From Phytophthora hibernalis (Eukaryota > Oomycota > Peronosporomycetes > Peronosporales > Peronosporaceae), in the NCBI GenBank assembly GCA_012656075.1, contig JAAKBF010000007.1, positions 992,001 to 1,056,000 of the forward strand: a stretch of DNA of 64,000 nucleotides, written 5' to 3'. Of the stretch, positions 43,060-53,109 are shown in pieces. The translations under genes were made by a program, and so were the position numbers. The notes beneath the pieces are model-generated. The model saw only the letters and a list, made by a program, of their open reading frames with translations, searched no databases and was not told the origin of the DNA. Within the stretch, counting starts at the first letter, position 1; the number at the start of each line of letters is the position of its first letter.

Positions 43060-43165
43060 GTGAGTCGGAACTGACTCGCCTGTACGATACTGTTCCTTTT
43101 GGTAGTAATGTTTTTACAATTTGACTAACTGTTGTACTCTATTATCAACTTTTAGGTTTCCAGGT
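43060..43165 (+). repeat. Copy of the hAT intron
   Basis: GTGAGTCGGA, the TTTTTACAATTTGACTAACT stretch and TCTATTATCAACTTTTAGGT match 33458-33550, the intron of the hAT relic inside the 9.2-kb element. Exon-like sequence does not follow, so only this part of a hAT copy survives here. Confidence 0.75.
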
Positions 43166-43475
43166 CGTTCATGTCATGGCTCTGACAAAGGAGATGCTGA
43201 TATCCGTACTGTTCATCCGCTTGTATGACACGAGACTGGGTGCAATTTATTCCTGGAGTCACCCAGTGAATGCTCACCTTGAATAATCCTGATATTTGAT
43301 TGGCTACCGAAAATTTACCGGTACTGGCTATGCGCCTTGCGCAAGTCCGATTTGAAATTCAGCTGTGTTCCGCGGAGCGGGTGCGGCTAGGCTTTAAGAT
43401 GGGTCCTTTAGATTTGGAAGACTGCGGTCAGGGTCTGAAACCCTGAACGCAGATCTATGTCCAGATCGCCCCCCT

Positions 43476-43511
43476 TACGGGGCTAGAAGGGTTAACCCTT
43501 CTAGCCCCGTA
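43476..43511. repeat. Perfect 36-bp palindrome
   Basis: TACGGGGCTAGAAGGGTT at 43476-43493 is followed directly by its exact reverse complement at 43494-43511, with no spacer. The centre, GGGTTAACCC, includes TTAA. Confidence 0.85.
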
Positions 43512-43600
43512 TTATGTATGCTACAGAATAAGCGTTTGAACAGGAGTTTTTATCCAGCAAGCTAGGATCCATGATCTCAGTCCGCATATAAACTTTTGTA

Positions 43601-44690
43601 CTAAATGAGGTCCGTACAAATATCTTGTAGCATCGGTGCTGGGTTGATTGCCGTGGATTCTTCAGTAGCAATAGAAAGGGTCATATAAATGGCCGACAGG
43701 TTTGAAAATCTAAACAAGAGCTCTCTCTTACTTTGCGTCTGCCACTCCATCACAAATCGTTTTACAAGACTGTCGAAGTAAGGAGGCCCCTGAAAGCTAC
43801 AGGCCTCGTGAAGCACCGCCACATCATACAAGGGGAGGGGCTTGAAGATCCAAGGCGTGGTGTTGACGTTTGCGTTGGTAAGCGTTTAAGTGTGAGCTAT
43901 GTGGCTAGAACTAATGCTGTTATTGTACTACATGCTTATAGGATTCCAGCGACTGTCTGACCGCCTACAACGTCCTCCTCCGGTGCCTACAAGACTCGCC
44001 ACACACCCTCAACCTCGTATCAACAAAACAGGTGCCGTATGCAATGATTGGGGCGGCGGTTACCTCCACCTCTTCTTTTACGATGCCTGTGTCAACTAAT
44101 GCGGTTGCTGCTAGGCTTCTGCGACCTACAACACCAAACTTTCCGATGTGCTTCCTGTATCGCCACCAAGAAACACAAGTGAAATCACGATTGGCTTGTT
44201 GGAGTGTGTCTGCGCTCAAGTCCCCAACTTTATTATTGCTTTTGGCGGCAGCGTTAATTCGGAATGATACAGAAGAAGCTCAGGTAGAATTGGATGTTAT
44301 TCCTGATGATACAGAGGATATACGAAAATACAGCATGGCCGTCACTAAAGGGTACATCGTACATTGTATTTCACTAACGAAGAAAGCAAACACCAAATAC
44401 GAACAAGGACATCGAGGACTTGGTCGCTATCGAACCCCATGCACGAACACGTATATGACAAAACGGAGGCGTTCTAATCATCGCAATACCAAACCAAGCG
44501 TCTCCAGTACCTGCGGAATGTCTTCTCAGTATTCGCAGAATCCAAGACAGGGTCTCTCGAGACAGGTTTCTTCTGTGCGTGTTGCAGCGACTTGTTCGAG
44601 GTCTTCGTGCCGCTCGCTGTCATGTACGTCTAGGAAAGATCACAATGGAAACAAGGAGGAGGCGTCAGTCTAGGAGATGGTTGCATGTTA
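43601..44690 (+). other. Unclassified ORF region
   Basis: The longest + frame is 44032-44673 (213 codons, MPYAMIGAAVTSTSSFTMPV start, then a Lys/Ser/Arg-rich tail). Its first third is Thr/Ala-rich and the middle has DVIPDDTEDIRKYSMAVTKG. I recognise no domain, and composition does not argue strongly for coding. Neighbouring frames on either strand are shorter and equally anonymous. Confidence 0.2.
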
Positions 44691-44738
44691 ACTCTTCAAT
44701 ACAAACTGACCACTTCATAGATATAGCTGGTGTCTTCG

Positions 44739-44822
44739 AGCGCGCGCAGAGGAATAATCGCCCTGTTCCTTCTCACTAATACCGTTAGCTAGGAACTGGG
44801 CTATTTTCCTCTGCGCGCGAGC
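44739..44822. repeat. Long imperfect hairpin, ~32-bp stem
   Basis: CGCGCGCAGAGGAA and GCCC plus GTTCCT on the left (44739-44771) pair with their inverse on the right (about 44791-44822), with about five mismatches or bulges and a loop of about 20 bases. Confidence 0.65.
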
Positions 44823-46539
44823 TGCGGCGGCCGCGTGGAGCCTTTAACGGATGGTCAGCGTCAACGCTGGATCACTATGACCTCGTACCGACATTGACGG
44901 GTATTGAAGTTCAGGAGGTTTTCGGCGGTTTGTTACGCTCGCGAGGGCCAATGATAGCTCATTATGTTTGCAGCTGGTGGGTACACTGTTCATGTTCTGT
45001 CTTCATTCGTAGCTGCTTTGTGCTAGAAGTGCACGATCGCTGTACAGTTTACCTGAAGGGGGCTACAATAGCATACTTTTGGCTGCTTTACGCGGGTTCA
45101 CCCAATCCAAAGATGAAAACGCCCATGCAAACGTATTGTATGTGGTGTCCCGCCTCGCCTAAAGTACATATCCGTGTACCCGGGACTTGCCGTGTCCGCA
45201 AATACCGAGTGAAGCAGAAAACCAAGAAACGAATACCGTGTGAAGCCTCTATAGTGAGTGTACATTTGGTCGCAAAACCTTGAATACCCTTTAGTTCCTG
45301 GACGCAGATCGTGCCTGAACGCAGGTACCTGAGCGTGCAAATTATCATGTGCGCCGAAAGTCATCCTGCTCTGTGAGGCCGTACACATCAGTTTCAAGTT
45401 ATATCCAGGTTCAAGAACCCTGAGAGTAGGTGGAAAACACCTGCGTCCAGGATATCAAGAATCCAGCAAACACAAAGACATGGCCCCTTGGATAGGGGAA
45501 GATCAACCCACAAAGTCTCAACGTCAACATCCAGTTTAATCAAATCAAGTCAAAGCAGAAGATCACAATGAAGGAACACAGAAGATCATGGATGAACATC
45601 GAAGAACGAAGACAACAAGATACCATTTACGAAGAGCTAGCGATAGGCTAGCAAATGTAACAATCAGAGTTCGTTTTCCCCTACTACACAAGTCGCTCAA
45701 AGAAGGGCTTCCGACAAGCGGGAAACGGGTCCGCCGATCAGTTAAGGACGGTTTGGTGCGGGGCTCCCTAAAAGATTCAAGTCCAGTTGTAAGGGGATCA
45801 TTCACATAGGTGTCTGACGTGATCCTTGCATTCCATTTTCTAGTTGATCCCGCTGCGTGTACGGTAAGGGCGGTGTTTCATTTCATATTGACAAGACTTT
45901 CTTGGGTGATTAGTAGCAGTCGTCCCCAGGAATAGTTGATAGACTGCGTTCAAGGTTGGATTGTATTCGTGTGTTATTGCCCTCATCTGAGGGTGGTGCG
46001 CGTGTGCAAGGGCTTCAGTGTTGACCAGTACCCTGAACGCAGCCCTTGTTGACTGGCGTTCAGACCCACCGCTCAAGGGTCTATAAGAATAAGTAGCGGC
46101 TGTTTGTTATGTATAACTCTTTATTTGTATTGGTTATCTGAAAGTGGTTTTTCTTCTGGGTTCTCGGACCCGGATTCAGACATTGGAGAAGTGCGTTCAG
46201 GAAGTGAACGTTACGACCGACATTTTCAAGGACTTTTGTATTGGACAACTAATTTGGTGGCAAATCCAGGCTCCCGAATTATTCGACACCGATAGGGATT
46301 ACACAAGGTGCCACGCCACTCTGAATCGCGGTTTCAAGGAGCTGCTTTCAGGGTTTACCCCCGAGGTTTAAGTTTCAGGACTAAGTCTGGGTTACCGCTA
46401 TACACTTGGGCGAGAAAGTTTCACCGACTTCGTCACAACTGGTGCACCTGCCCGGATTCGGGTCCTAGGATTTCACCAGAGTTGTTTATATTAGTAGGAA
46501 TTGAATCGCTGGGTCTCGTTAACTTCTAACTACTATCTA
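44823..46539 (+). other. Probable LTR/leader region of element B
   Basis: No domain-bearing frame is present. 45635-45690 holds the dispersed repeat shared with 32345-32400. GTCTATAAGAATAAG at 46079-46093 is TATA-like. CCTGAACGC occurs at 45314 and 46032 and its inverse at 46193. A TGGGTTCTCGGACCCGG phrase at 46157-46173 could be a tRNA-primer site but was not verified. Confidence 0.35.
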
Positions 46540-47655
46540 ATGGCTGGAGGACGAGGTAAGCAGAAGGGAGGGCGCGGAGACTGCGGACAAGCGACACGTT
46601 TGTCGCGCCGAGCGCAAGGACTGCCTGCGGAAGAGCACAAGGACTTGGACATGATTGCCCGAGAACGACGTGCCCGACTGAAGGCAGAACGGGAAGCGAA
46701 GGCGGCTGTAGCTGAAGAACAGTCGGTTGCTGAGCCGGAAGCTGCGGACGACTTAGTGTCGACCGAGGAAGCTGGCAATGGCGACCTGCGTTCAGAGGTC
46801 AAGCCTGAACGCATCTGGAAGAACAGGATCAAGCGATTGAGTCTGCACAGGCGTCTGTGGGAGGCGCCGATGAGGTTGAGACCCCGGCTGCAGATTTCGG
46901 ACACTCTGCTGCCGGTTGAAGAAGAGAAGGAGTACGCTGAGGAGGTGCAGGTCATGAAGGAGCCGCAAATTGTCGATATAATGGTGTTTGAGGATGCGAA
47001 TGTGTCTTCACGCATGATGGCTTCATCACATGAACCCTCGCCACAGAGTCCGCACCAGGAGCTGAACAAAGCTAAGGAATACCCAGCTGAAGACTACACT
47101 CCAAGGATACCGTTTCAAGAGTATCAGTGAAGTGGAACATGTGGTCAGACTCAATAAAGATATCTGGCGAGAAGAAGGGTACGACATTCCGCGGGTTAAA
47201 CAACACTATCACAACATCAACGCGCAATCACCTCGGTACAAGTCTCAAAAGCATGGACACACGTATGTCGCTCAGATCGAGCCTGAATCAGAGTCCGAAA
47301 TGACTCGGCTCCTTCAGTTTCAGGAACCTGAAGCTGAAGTGAAACGTTGCAGGCCCCGATGTACAAGTCGCACTTGCCAAGGGACGCGAGTCTCAGTTGA
47401 GCGAGCCAGCTAAGCCTGAAACACAGTCCGCATTCAGCATGGAAGATGTGACAAATGTTGTCTACCGTGCAATGGAAGCGGGAGGATGGAGACCTGTGTA
47501 TAACCAATAGAACATTCGTTCAGGATTTTCTTCACCATTCCCACCGTATGAAGGCTGCGGAAAGACCAGCCATACCAAGGAATACTACTGGGCAAACATA
47601 ATCTGCGACAACTGTCATGAAGTTGGTCACCCGGCCGAGAACTGCAGATTGACGG
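46540..47655 (+). pseudogene. gag: gag of element B
   Basis: ATG 46540 (MAGGRGKQKGGRGDCGQATR) opens a charged frame of about 196 codons to 47130, with an alanine/lysine/arginine/glutamate helical part (ERRARLKAEREAKAAVAEEQ). A stop is followed by 47132-47413 (NKDIWREEGYDIPRVKQHYH). After further stops, ICDNCHEVGHPAENCRLTAF at about 47601-47660 is a full CCHC knuckle (C-x2-C-x4-H-x4-C). The order charged matrix, linker, knuckle is typical of gypsy gag. Three breaks are visible. Confidence 0.65.
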
Positions 47656-47699
47656 CGTTTGCTCAGACTGTGGTCAGACCCATCGAGGGGTATTGTGTG

Positions 47700-49860
47700 T
47701 AGACTGGTAGGCGTTTCAAGCTGTGAAGAATCATGTCCGTCAAGATACGCTCATAGATTTGCCCGATCAAGTTCAAGATAAACTTCGAAGTGGTGCAGCC
47801 GATCAGCAAATCATCGATCAGGGGCAAGGGATAGCGTGATAGCTTGATGAATTCATTCACCAGTCGATAGTCAATACACATCCTGATATCCACTCCATTT
47901 TCCTTGAAAACGATTACGATCGGTGAGGCCCATGCCGATTCAGAGTGCTCAATCAAACCCGTTTCGAGGAGCTTCTTGAGCAACTCATAAACCTTGACTG
48001 ACAAATGCGGGGCAACTTGTCTTGCACGCTGAGACACTGGACGCACATTTCCAACTTCCAAATCGCACACGACACCGCGTGCGGGCTGGAGCCGTATTTC
48101 CATCACCAAAGAAAATCTTCCGATGGTATTTCAGGATCTTCCTCATTTTCTCATTCATTTCTGGAGTTTTGACCCCTGAAACACCAACATCCGCAACCTC
48201 AAATTTACACTCAGGGCTTAAGTCCTGAACTTCACGTAACATGATCAGGTGTTCGCGTAACTGAGCCATCATCTCACAGCCTTCTCGGATGTAGAATGGT
48301 GGTTCTAGGTCCAACTCCTCAGCTGACACACGCATGCATCTTGCATATTCTTCTTCCAGCTTTCGCACAGGTGTGCTTGCGAAACCTTGAGTCGAGAAAC
48401 CTGAACCTTCATTTTCAAGATCACATGTGCTCAGACATTCGGCCTGAACGACATTTCTGGGAGACATACATTCAGGGAGTAGAGGTTCTTCAATGCCCTC
48501 AGTTGTTTCAAGCACAGGTGTAGATTCACTCGATTGTCGACCGCGAATGTCAAGGCCTTGAACGCATACTTTTTCCAGAACTGATACAGTCTGAATTCCG
48601 ACGTACTTGTCTTAGGTTCAGAGGCGGTCAAGCTTTCTTCCTTGATTTCAACTTCCGCGAACGTGACTCGGAGAAGTTTCGGCTTGGATTCACTCGGATC
48701 ATTTTCACTTTGGCAGTCCCCGAAGCTGGTTGCATTTCAATTTTAGACGGCCATGGGTACTCAGGTGCTTGAACGTTCGAAGAACTTTGACCAGACACCA
48801 TTTGTTCCAGGCGTCGAGCGAGCATCTGATCTTGAGCGAACACAGTATTCTCGTAAATCAACTGCTTCCATTCTTGATGCCGCACAAACCGTCCTGCTCG
48901 CGGGAAGCACCCGTGTTCAACCACTCTGGCGATCGCAGTACTGCTGTCAATCCATAGCATCTTGTTCGAGATATTCACAACCTTGACTGCAGTAATCCAC
49001 GACCTCGCCGCAAAAATGACTTGGGTCACCCAACGATCTCCGCGTCCAGCCCAAACAACTTCTCACTGAGAGTTCAGCCGACCATAGTCCACATGAACCA
49101 CCGCGCATTCGCCTGGACGCAGATACTAATTCTGCTTCATACACACCGGTAAATCGACATCAACGTAGACCTTGGGAGAATTACCATACATCAAGACTGT
49201 TTCCTCATTTGTGAGCTGTAGCAAACCTTCCCGGATTGAGAGTCGTACACCAGCGCTGGACATGAAGTTCATACCCAGCAGTACATCCACACCTTCTCCA
49301 ATGTTGGCCACCCTAAGTCCAAAAACATACTCCAATCTGGGACCAAGAGTGATCTTGTCCTTAGTGTGGGCATGAGTCGGAACTCCTACCAGGCCTAAGA
49401 CTTTCATCTGTTTGTGCGTCCAGCGTTTGAGCTTGAGCTTACGTGCAAAGTCAAAGGTCAACATACTCACGGACGCTCCAGTGTCTAGGAGGATACCGGT
49501 CCGACAATCATTCACCACCCCATGGATCGTTGCAATCTCATGCGTATCTTCAGGTTCATGATTCTCCCACCACCCAAAGCGTTCGCCAGGCCTCAACTGG
49601 TATTCCACAGGAACTTCCAGGTTCGCTGGGCCTGAGCGCACATTGTCTGCGCGCACATTTCCGAACGCATATTGTCAGGATTGAAAGTCGAATCTTGAAA
49701 CGTAGTCATGCAGTGTTGATTTTCTTGATCTTGGATTTTCTCAGCTTTGAGCCAACATATGCAAATACACACACATCTGGCGTTTTCTTGAGCCCGACAC
49801 GTACTGGATCCCCATCCAGCGGGCTTAGAGGTTTAACGATTTCTTCCCAGAAGTGGCTTC
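47700..49860 (-). pseudogene. Inverted block: protease and N-terminal RT of element B
   Basis: On the minus strand, 49656-49126 encodes an aspartic protease (CRTGILLDTGASVSMLTFDF with DTGA, and VDVLLGMNFMSSAGVRLSIR). 48515-47985 is the linker with MNEKMRKILKYHRKIFFGDG. 48109-47663 is the start of RT (LLETGLIEHSESAWASPIVI, RMCIDYRLVNEFIKLSRYPL, PLIDDLLIG). RT breaks off exactly where the + strand RT resumes at about 49868 (WFMSLDMASGFWEV). The block is therefore inverted relative to gag and the rest of pol. Several frame breaks are present. Confidence 0.72.
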
Positions 49861-49867
49861 GAGTTCG

Positions 49868-50767
49868 CGATGTGGTTTATGAGTCTCGACATGGCAAGTG
49901 GTTTCTGGGAAGTGCTCATGACTGAGCGTGCACAGCTGATTTCAGCATTTATTGGTCCGTTCGGATATTTTCAGTGGATACGGATACCGTTCGGTCTCAC
50001 GAGCGCGCCCCTTGTATATCAAACAGTGATAAACAATTATCTGTGGGGATTTGTGCGCTTGCCACCCGAAGAAGAAGCTTTGGTTGATCGAGACGTCTTA
50101 GAGTTCCTGGATCTGAATGCTTCAGACTCTAAACGCAGCGAAGCTCAGGATCCTGAACGCACATCTGCCGACGCCCTTGAACGCAGCGAAGTTGATCTCT
50201 CGATTTTAACCGAGCAAATGACGGTGTTCAAGCGTAACATACCAACCCCTCCTCAGATGGGACCTGTGCTTGGACGCAGTTCGTATATTGACGACATCGC
50301 ACATGGTGCTCCGACTTGGGACGACCTTTGCACGGACCTGAATGCCCTTTAAAATTAGCGCTGAGGGTGTTCGAGCTATGCCCAAGATTGCGAAGTCCGT
50401 TCAGGAGTTACTATTTCCGTCTACGCTCAAGGGAGTTCAGTCTTTCTTGGGAAGTTTGAACTATTATCGCAAGTTCATCGAGGATCTTCCCGTGGTCGCG
50501 GCAGTACTTTACGAGCTGAACGACGAACAAGTCCGTTCAGGTCGACACCTTGAACGCGCCATGGAAGCGTTTGAGATCTTGAAACGGAAAATTGTGTCGA
50601 CTCATATGTTGCGTCATCCTGACCGCATGAAGCCGTTTATATTTATCCCTCATGCTAATGCGTGCGCGGCATGTGCCGTTGTGGGTCAGATGTATGATGG
50701 TAAGATCCAACCTGCGGTTCACCGGACGAATATTGAACGAGCCCGAGATACGGTATCAACTTCCTGA
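49868..50767 (+). pseudogene. pol: Element B RT (second half) and Ty3-type RNase H lead
   Basis: The frame 49870-50352 starts at MWFMSLDMASGFWEV, continues FGYFQWIRIPFGLTSAPLVY and reaches the catalytic box SSYIDDIAHGAP (YIDD at about 50287). 50342-50767 continues VQSFLGSLNYYRKFIEDLPV, AMEAFEILKRKIVSTHMLRH and IFIPHANACAACAVVGQMYD, the connection/RNase H start in which the usual catalytic Asp is replaced (IPHAN for xxDAS). The long insert between RT motifs (50070-50215) carries four DxxERS- and NAS-like segments and two copies of the element-specific word. Confidence 0.75.
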
Positions 50768-51036
50768 AAAAAAGTCTTAGCGATTCTCAGAGTCGTGCAG
50801 CAGTTCATGCCACTGATATTGGGTACTGGATGTCCACTGAAAATCTATACCCGGTACTCCGTTCTACGATGGTTATTGAGTTTAAACTCCACTGAAGGAA
50901 GACACTTGAAGTGGGGCTTGAAGTTGTCGCGATGGTCACCGGAAATACATGAGGTTCAGCGAGATGACGATGGTCTGGCCCCAATCTTGAGTGCAGGCAT
51001 TACACCCAGGGGGCATCTCGACGCGGTAGTCCAGAG

Positions 51037-51467
51037 TTGACACCAGCCAAAGGACGTGTCAAGCAACAACCTGCGATCAGCATGGAAATGCTTGATGTCG
51101 ACTACAAGGGTATTTTGTTGAGCTTCGATGGTGCGGCCAAGACCTCTACTCGCCAAGGAAGTTATGGTGTGTCTTGTGGCAGCTGTCGGGATGGGAAGTC
51201 CTGGACGCACAAGGTTTCATTTTAGAAGATGTCACGGTGAACGATGCAGAGTATCACGGATTGATAAACGGTCTGAAACTGGCATTGACGCGTGGCGTTG
51301 AAGATCGGGTCGCAGGTGGCGATTCAAGGATCATAATTCAGCAGGCTCAAGGCCTGATAAATTGTAACACTCAAACCTTCAACGCAGACTCGCGCTCAAG
51401 ACAAAGTTCAGGTCCATTCATTTGGTACACGTCAAGCGCTTTTACAATCAAGCTGCTGATTACCTGA
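51037..51467 (+). pseudogene. Second, archaeal-type RNase H of element B
   Basis: Across a shift near 51200, LLSFDGAAKTSTRQGSYGVS (Asp), VNDAEYHGLINGLKLALTRG (Glu) and VAGGDSRIIIQQAQGLI (Asp) form a complete RNase H active-site set different from the Ty3 RNase H upstream. An additional RNase H of this kind is known from some plant and oomycete LTR retrotransposons. It would compensate for the decayed Ty3-type RNase H. The frameshift inactivates this copy. Confidence 0.72.
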
Positions 51468-51549
51468 CGTCTAAAACGTTGATGCTGGGCAAGTCTTGGC
51501 AACTTGAGGATGAGGATGAACGTTCACATTTGCAGTTGGTATAGAAAAT

Positions 51550-52150
51550 ACCTGAGCAGATTATGAAGCCAGTAGTAGCCCTGCCTGCAAATGACAATTT
51601 GGAGTCAGAGTATGAATCAAGTCCCCTCCCACCTGCAGAATTACCTGAAGACAGAGCTGAGCAAGATGCCTATCTTTCGTTCGGCGTGTTGCTGGAGATG
51701 TCTATCAACAAGCTCAAAGAATAACGCAATGGACACGCCTGTCCAATCCTCCAATCGCTGATTTGCGAACTGGGCTGCTGCAATGACTGCATTGTACAGG
51801 CGACTGCCTTCTGGTAGACCCATTCGCTTGTCTTGTAATGCTGAGGCGTGGGAGAAAAGATAAAATGAAAGTTTATTTTGTCAGAAACCGATCAGTTGGT
51901 TAATATGTCGTCCCTTTTGTACTCACATTTCGTCCCTTATTGTACTCCACATTGAAATACACACCTCCATGATGAATATATTCATGGGTCATGGTACTGC
52001 GTCAGTGTCAAGCTTTTTGGTGTTTGTGTGATGGTTTCAAAATGGCTACACAGTTGTTACAATTTTTGTCCAATCACATTGCTTCGCACGGTTATTTATT
52101 TATATCGCACGGCTGGGATAAGTATTGTTTCTCACCTCGTTGTTCATGTT
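51550..52150. other. Interruption of element B pol
   Basis: Between the second RNase H and integrase remnants lies sequence without element-specific words. A minus frame (51823-51641, LPEGSRLYNAVIAAAQFANQ) and an AT-rich part at 51850-52000 look foreign. It may be a small insertion, but no ends were found. Confidence 0.35.
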
Positions 52151-52153
52151 TTG

Positions 52154-52201
52154 CAACCCTCTTAGTGACGCACTCGTATAAGTTCGTCACTAAGAGGGTT
52201 G
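52154..52201. repeat. Perfect 17-bp stem hairpin
   Basis: CAACCCTCTTAGTGACG (52154-52170) pairs exactly with 52185-52201 across a 14-base loop. Confidence 0.82.
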
Positions 52202-52229
52202 TAAGACATGGACTACAAAGTGCCGTGGG

Positions 52230-52696
52230 ATGGCGATGACGAAGAACAACGCGACGTATTACCAATTGACTCCGAAAAGGATCTTTGGAGGCGGCAGGGG
52301 TGGAGGTAGACCCCTCAAGCTAATACCATTTGTGAGCGTGTGTACCTGGTGCTCAACAAATGCATACGTTGTCATCCAGAAGTGGATTGGCGACAAGTTA
52401 TTCATTATGCACTGTCGCTGTTCGTGCGAGTTACCACAACATTCTCGGACAACCCCGGCACATCTCATCTTCGGCTAAGACTTGATTACGCGCGGAACTA
52501 CCTGACCAAGCGATGTTTTGATGCGAGTCGTCTTGGGAACGATCGTGAGAATGCCACGCATCTGACGCACTTCTATCGGGTTGGAGATCATGTCATGGTT
52601 CGTGAGGCCCAGGCCCCAAGGATCGCAAGAACGAACATCTTGAAATCGCCAAGGGGCTGTACACGGTCCCTTAAGTGCACGCGAATGGCACCGTGA
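52230..52696 (+). pseudogene. Integrase C-terminal remnant of element B
   Basis: RVYLVLNKCIRCHPEVDWRQ and, in an overlapping frame, RTTPAHLIFG resemble the end of a Ty3 integrase core. LDYARNYLTKRCFDASRLGN and FYRVGDHVMVREAQAPRIAR resemble the segment before the GPY/F module. Two frames are needed, so it is broken. Confidence 0.5.
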
Positions 52697-52760
52697 CACT
52701 GGACTATAGAGCTACGCAACAGCGTTTGAACATCTGCGGACGCTTCCCTGTTAAGCAGTC

Positions 52761-53105
52761 AGAGTCATGGGGCCGAGTAACAAGCCCACCAGTTGTGGCC
52801 CCGCTGGTACATCTTACGTTACGTGTTTAATGCCGCTACCGGAATTGTCGGCAAATGTGGTTTTGGCGTATGCCAGCATAGACAAGGATGCAGAATCTAC
52901 CTGTCTCGTGTTGAAGCTTTTCGTGTCCCAAGTAGTGGCTTAGCGAAGCAAAGCTGTCAACAGAACTTCACTTCTTATTTTACCTTGCTGAAAACCCCTC
53001 TATGAGCCAAGGGGTGTCAGTCTGGTTGCCGCTCTATGGGTCACCGTGAACGACCACAGTGGCGGTTATTTCGAATCGAACATACTTGATTGACAAATTG
53101 AATAT
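52761..53105. other. Spacer between element B and the TTAA-bounded element
   Basis: No gene or repeat is recognised. Confidence 0.35.
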
Positions 53106-53109
53106 TTAA

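Larger units (their letters stand above)
44880..52760 (+). mobile_element. Ty3/gypsy element B with dual RNase H and internal inversion
   Basis: gag (46540-47655, +), an inverted block with protease and the RT start (about 47700-49860, -), and then RT, RNase H, a second RNase H and integrase remnants (49868-52700, +) belong to one Ty3-type element. The words CCTGAACGC and CGTTCAGG recur through all parts, including 45.3-46.2 kb upstream of gag, which is probably the LTR and leader. No LTR pair could be aligned, so both limits are approximate. Confidence 0.72.

Noticed and set aside
44032..44673. 213-codon ORF as a host gene
   Set aside because: No recognisable domain, no intron signals and mixed composition; insufficient evidence to call a gene.
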